Part shown: positions 7,740-9,683 of the stretch, piece after piece
How positions within the stretch are numbered: position 1 is the stretch's first letter
Layout: every line of letters starts with the position of its first letter
DNA from: DATGUA01 sp035301545
GTDB taxonomy: Bacteria; Bacillota; Clostridia; Tissierellales; Tissierellaceae
Direction of reading: 5' to 3'
Assembly (NCBI GenBank): GCA_035301545.1
Contig: DATGUA010000024.1
Span: 1-9,683 of the forward strand
Length of the DNA stretch: 9,683 bases
Notes under the pieces: model-generated
Databases searched by the model: none
Seen by the model: only the letters and a program-made list of their open reading frames with translations
Told to the model about the DNA's origin: nothing
Made by a program: the position numbers and the translations under genes

Positions 7740-7773
7740 ACCCCCCTAAATCCCTGTCTGGACTTAGGGGGGT
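7740..7773. repeat. Strong C6/G6 hairpin, possibly an old terminator
   Basis: ACCCCCCTAAATCC (7740-7753) and GGACTTAGGGGGGT (7760-7773) form a 14-bp stem with one A/C mismatch and a six-base loop. It is by far the most GC-rich stretch in the neighbourhood. No run of T follows on either strand, so it is not a standard intrinsic terminator. Its place 33 nt after the stop of the coding-like remnant at 7806-7877, and upstream of the selU promoter, still fits a transcription boundary. It could also be a small palindromic repeat found elsewhere in the genome. Confidence 0.6.
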
Positions 7774-7805
7774 AATATCCTAAAGATAATTTTTATTTAC
7801 TGGTT

Positions 7806-7877
7806 TTAAGCTAATTCCTTTGAATTTTCTTTTATAAATCTATCTATTTCTTTTCCTGCTTCTTTTATATTTGAATT
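7806..7877 (-). pseudogene. Coding-like 3' remnant of an unidentified gene
   Basis: A 23-codon stretch with coding character, NSNIKEAGKEIDRFIKENS followed by KELA and a TAA stop, is bounded upstream by an in-frame stop and has no start codon. The mix of Lys, Glu, Ile and Ala suggests an amphipathic C-terminal helix. I do not recognise the family. A neighbouring frame just upstream is also open (KKTISLVIEFVFIKF), so this may be what is left of a gene after internal deletion and frameshift. An 8-bp perfect inverted repeat, TTGAATTT (7871-7878) and AAATTCAA (7888-7895), lies at its upstream edge. It could instead be chance in AT-rich DNA. The rest of the 294-nt gap between brnQ and selU holds only the hairpin and promoter listed separately. 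Confidence 0.3.
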
Positions 7878-7939
7878 TTATAAAGACAAATTCAATCACT
7901 AGAGAAATCGTTTTCTTTATATTTATATTAAAATTAAGC

Positions 7940-9256
7940 TTATATTATTTCTTCCTCTGTTGAAGTTTGTTCTATTAAAAAATAACATATTATCTTTGCT
8001 ACAACTAATCCTATAAGAGCTGCTGATATCCAACCAAATCCTAGTCGCCATAAAGGTAGATTAGACATTAATCTTACTAATAGGGAATTTTCAAATCCTA
8101 ACGCTTCTATACCGGATAATAAACTTACTCCTAGTGTAAAATATATAGTGCTTTTATAGACTAAGTCACTTTTTATATACTTATCAAATATATTTAAAAT
8201 CCCTAATACTATTACTACTGGATATATAATGAGTAAAACTGGCTCTGAAAATTTCATAATACCATCTACTCCTATAATAGATAAGACACAGCTTATTAGC
8301 ACAGACATTATTACCACGTATTCATACTTTAATTTATTGTTAGTAATTTTACTAAAAAAATCACCTGTAGCTGTAGTCAAACCTATAGATGTAGTTAAAC
8401 ATGCTAAAGCAACTACTATACCGAGAGCTAAATTTCCATAACCTCCTAATAGATAATAAGCTATAGTATTTAATAATTCAGATCTTCCTAATCCTTTTTC
8501 AACTACGGGAAACATTTTAGAGCCTACATATGTTAACCCACCATAAATTAATGCAAGTCCTATAGTAGCTATTAATGCAGAATATATAGTATAAGTAGTT
8601 AGACGTTGTTTAGACTTTATTCCCTTTCTTTTAAAGTTTGCAATTATTACACTAGCCATAATCACAGGTATTAATGGATCTGTCGTATGATACCCCTGTA
8701 CAAAGCCTAAACTGAATTGTCCCTCACCTACTACAGTAGTAGGTTCAATAGGCGTAAATATTCCCTTTAATATAATAAATATGAGTATTATAAGCAAAAC
8801 TGGTGTTAGATAATTACCTATTATGTCAACAATCTTTGACTTATTTATAGCGAAATATAATGTTATTCCAAAAAAGATTACAGAAAACAATATTGGATTA
8901 AAATTAGAGAAAAAAGGTGATATTGAAACTTCAAAAGTAGTCGCTGCAGTTCTAGGCACAGCAACCAAAGGACCTATACATAAAGTCAGTATCATTCCTA
9001 AAATAATACTAAACCTTCTACCTACCCTTTCCCCAAATTTTCCTGAATTACCTTGATTCTTAGCCATAGCTACCATCGTTAAAAAGGTCAAACCAGATCC
9101 AGATAAAGTAAAACCTATCCATGCCCATACCCAAGCCTTCCCTGCATTTATTCCTATATACGGAGGTAAAACCAAGTTTCCAGCACCAAAAAATACAGCA
9201 AACAAGGCTAATCCTGATACTATAATATCTTTGGTTTTTAATGTTTCTTTTTCCAC
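7940..9256 (-). CDS. brnQ: Branched-chain amino acid:cation symporter BrnQ (LIVCS family)
   Basis: This is a 438-residue inner-membrane carrier for leucine, isoleucine and valine, driven by Na+ or H+. The family signature lies near the N-terminus: SGLALFAVFFGAGNLVLPP (14-32), then GLTFLTMVAMAKNQG. It also has GPLVAVPRTAATTFEVS (about 105-121), and ACLTTSIGLTTATGDFF in the second half. About 12 hydrophobic segments are seen, and length is normal. The start is GTG at 9256, eight bases after a strong AAGGAG. No ATG lies nearby in frame and the first residues (MEKETLKTKDII) fit the short cytoplasmic lead of the family. It is a single-gene unit, separated from the gene at the window edge by a 14-bp hairpin and followed by a 294-nt gap. 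A CodY-type operator lies about 95 nt upstream, which fits repression when branched-chain amino acids are plentiful. Confidence 0.95.
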   Translation of the reverse strand: MEKETLKTKDIIVSGLALFAVFFGAGNLVLPPYIGINAGKAWVWAWIGFTLSGSGLTFLTMVAMAKNQGNSGKFGERVGRRFSIILGMILTLCIGPLVAVPRTAATTFEVSISPFFSNFNPILFSVIFFGITLYFAINKSKIVDIIGNYLTPVLLIILIFIILKGIFTPIEPTTVVGEGQFSLGFVQGYHTTDPLIPVIMASVIIANFKRKGIKSKQRLTTYTIYSALIATIGLALIYGGLTYVGSKMFPVVEKGLGRSELLNTIAYYLLGGYGNLALGIVVALACLTTSIGLTTATGDFFSKITNNKLKYEYVVIMSVLISCVLSIIGVDGIMKFSEPVLLIIYPVVIVLGILNIFDKYIKSDLVYKSTIYFTLGVSLLSGIEALGFENSLLVRLMSNLPLWRLGFGWISAALIGLVVAKIICYFLIEQTSTEEEII

Positions 9257-9305
9257 TTAAATCTCTCCTTTTTAAATATAGTCATTTATTTGTTTACTCG
9301 TTTTA

Positions 9306-9334
9306 AGTTTAACATACTTTTAGAATATTCGCAA
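9306..9334 (-). promoter_or_regulatory. Candidate brnQ promoter
   Basis: TTGCGA (9334-9329), a 17-nt spacer and TAAACT (9311-9306) preceded by TG at the extended -10 position make a plausible sigma-A promoter, with a leader of about 45 nt. A second candidate is TTGGCT (9352-9347), 17 nt, AATATT (9329-9324), whose -35 overlaps the CodY box. Each hexamer matches consensus at four of six bases, so the choice is open. No T-box or other riboswitch core was found in the leader. Confidence 0.35.
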
Positions 9335-9350
9335 TTAATACTTAAAAGCC

Positions 9351-9365
9351 AATTTACAGAAAATT
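9351..9365. promoter_or_regulatory. CodY-type operator upstream of brnQ
   Basis: The 15-mer AATTTACAGAAAATT matches the CodY consensus AATTTTCWGAAAATT at 14 of 15 positions, with T to A at position six. CodY senses branched-chain amino acids and GTP in Firmicutes and is known to repress brnQ-type transporters. The box touches or overlaps the -35 of one promoter candidate. It lies inside a looser inverted repeat, AGAATATTCG (9322-9331) and CGAATATTTT (9376-9385), nine of ten bases matching. Confidence 0.6.
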
Positions 9366-9438
9366 CTGCAGTATCCGAATATTTTTAACATTATTTTAAA
9401 TATACAGTTATACTATACTTTCCGACCTCTATATATAA

Positions 9439-9474
9439 ATAGAATCCGTTTATTATAAACGGATTCTATCTTTT
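9439..9474. terminator. 14-bp perfect hairpin, probable (bidirectional) terminator
   Basis: ATAGAATCCGTTTA (9439-9452) and TAAACGGATTCTAT (9456-9469) pair perfectly around a three-base loop. On the plus strand CTTTT follows; on the minus strand the stem ends in TATTTATATATA, a weaker U-rich tail. It closes off the gene fragment at the right edge before brnQ. The TAA of the second reading frame of that fragment falls exactly in the loop. Confidence 0.7.
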
Positions 9475-9566
9475 ACATTGCTATATATCTTCATTTTAAT
9501 TTTATAACTATGAAATAGAAGAACCTTTTCTTCTAATCTTGCACTTTCAATTTTATCTCCTATACG
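9453..9566 (-). pseudogene. Coding-like continuation of the edge gene in a shifted frame
   Basis: About 37 codons reading RIGDKIESARLEEKVLL, then FHSYKIKMKIYSNVKDRIRL, end at a TAA in the loop of the hairpin. Codon choice looks coding (GAA, AAA, AGA, TTA) and the stretch starts one base out of phase with the frame that stops at 9553. An in-frame TAA at 9572-9570 closes it upstream and there is no good start, so it is either the frameshifted C-terminus of the edge gene or chance. I do not recognise the family. Confidence 0.3.
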
Positions 9567-9683
9567 ATATTAGTTTATTATATAAATTTTCTGCTTCTTC
9601 TTCATTCCATATATTCATAAATAAAAAATTTAATAATATAGGATTATAATTTAAATCTAAAACCCTTTTAGCAAACTCCATTG
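9553..9683 (-). CDS. Unidentified protein, C-terminal part (5' end outside window)
   Basis: A minus-strand frame enters from the right edge and stops at TAA 9555-9553. From its first ATG (9681) it reads MEFAKRVLDLNYNPILLNF, then LFMNIWNEEEAENLYNKLI and SYRR. The frame is also open before that ATG, so the start may lie outside the window. It looks helical, with a hydrophobic middle and an acidic patch (WNEEEAEN). No family was recognised. The reading frame one base over continues with coding-like sequence to 9453, so the last few residues (SYRR) may be the product of a frameshift. Confidence 0.45.
   Translation of the reverse strand, partial: MEFAKRVLDLNYNPILLNFLFMNIWNEEEAENLYNKLISYRR

Noticed and set aside
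9257..9452. T-box or amino-acid riboswitch in the brnQ leader
   Set aside because: No T-box core (AGGGTGGNACCGCG-like) or other conserved riboswitch core is present, and the likely leader is short; the CodY box explains amino-acid control better.
1..9683. CRISPR array, tRNA, rRNA, insertion sequence or phage genes
   Set aside because: No regularly spaced direct repeats, no tRNA-like cloverleaf with CCA end, and no transposase or integrase motif was seen on either strand.

Overview
The window is strongly AT-rich and reads as chromosomal DNA of a low-G+C Firmicute, most likely an anaerobic clostridial or Tissierella-like lineage. This rests on four things. Shine-Dalgarno sites are strong (AAGGAG, AGGAGGGG). 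TTG and GTG starts are frequent. A CodY-type box lies in front of brnQ. A tRNA 2-selenouridine synthase implies selenium use. The assignment is inferred from gene content and base composition, not from a search. Every credible gene lies on the minus strand, so transcription runs from high to low coordinates.

Layout in order of transcription. At the right edge (9453-9683) is the 3' end of an unrecognised gene. It may carry a frameshift and it ends in a 14-bp perfect hairpin. Next comes a leader of about 180 nt with promoter candidates and a near-perfect CodY operator, then brnQ (branched-chain amino acid symporter). The 294-nt gap behind brnQ holds a 23-codon coding-like remnant with no start, a strong C6/G6 hairpin, and an extended -10 promoter for selU. 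Then follow selU/mnmH, a MalY/PatB-type PLP C-S lyase or aminotransferase, and the three parts of a tripartite tricarboxylate transporter (TTT) in the order tctC, tctB, tctA. A second promoter (TTGGAA-17-TATAAT) serves a GntP-family permease and a glycerate kinase. The kinase runs off the left edge.

How the genes may work together. GntP plus glycerate kinase is a coherent pair: import of a small hydroxy acid such as glycerate, then phosphorylation to phosphoglycerate for lower glycolysis. tctC-tctB-tctA is a complete binding-protein-dependent secondary transporter. The lyase gene sits directly in front of tctC, which suggests that the imported compound, or something made from it, is a substrate of the PLP enzyme. 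That link is inference. SelU is a housekeeping tRNA-modification gene and may simply be the first gene of the same transcript.

The most interesting signal is regulatory. Directly after the lyase stop codon, a 73-nt nested inverted repeat (5306-5378) buries the Shine-Dalgarno of tctC in a 12-bp perfect stem. This moves the start of TctC from an upstream ATG to a TTG with a strong ribosome site and a clean lipoprotein signal. It also suggests translational coupling, attenuation or an RNA switch at the lyase-transporter junction. No CRISPR array, complete mobile element, rRNA or tRNA was recognised.
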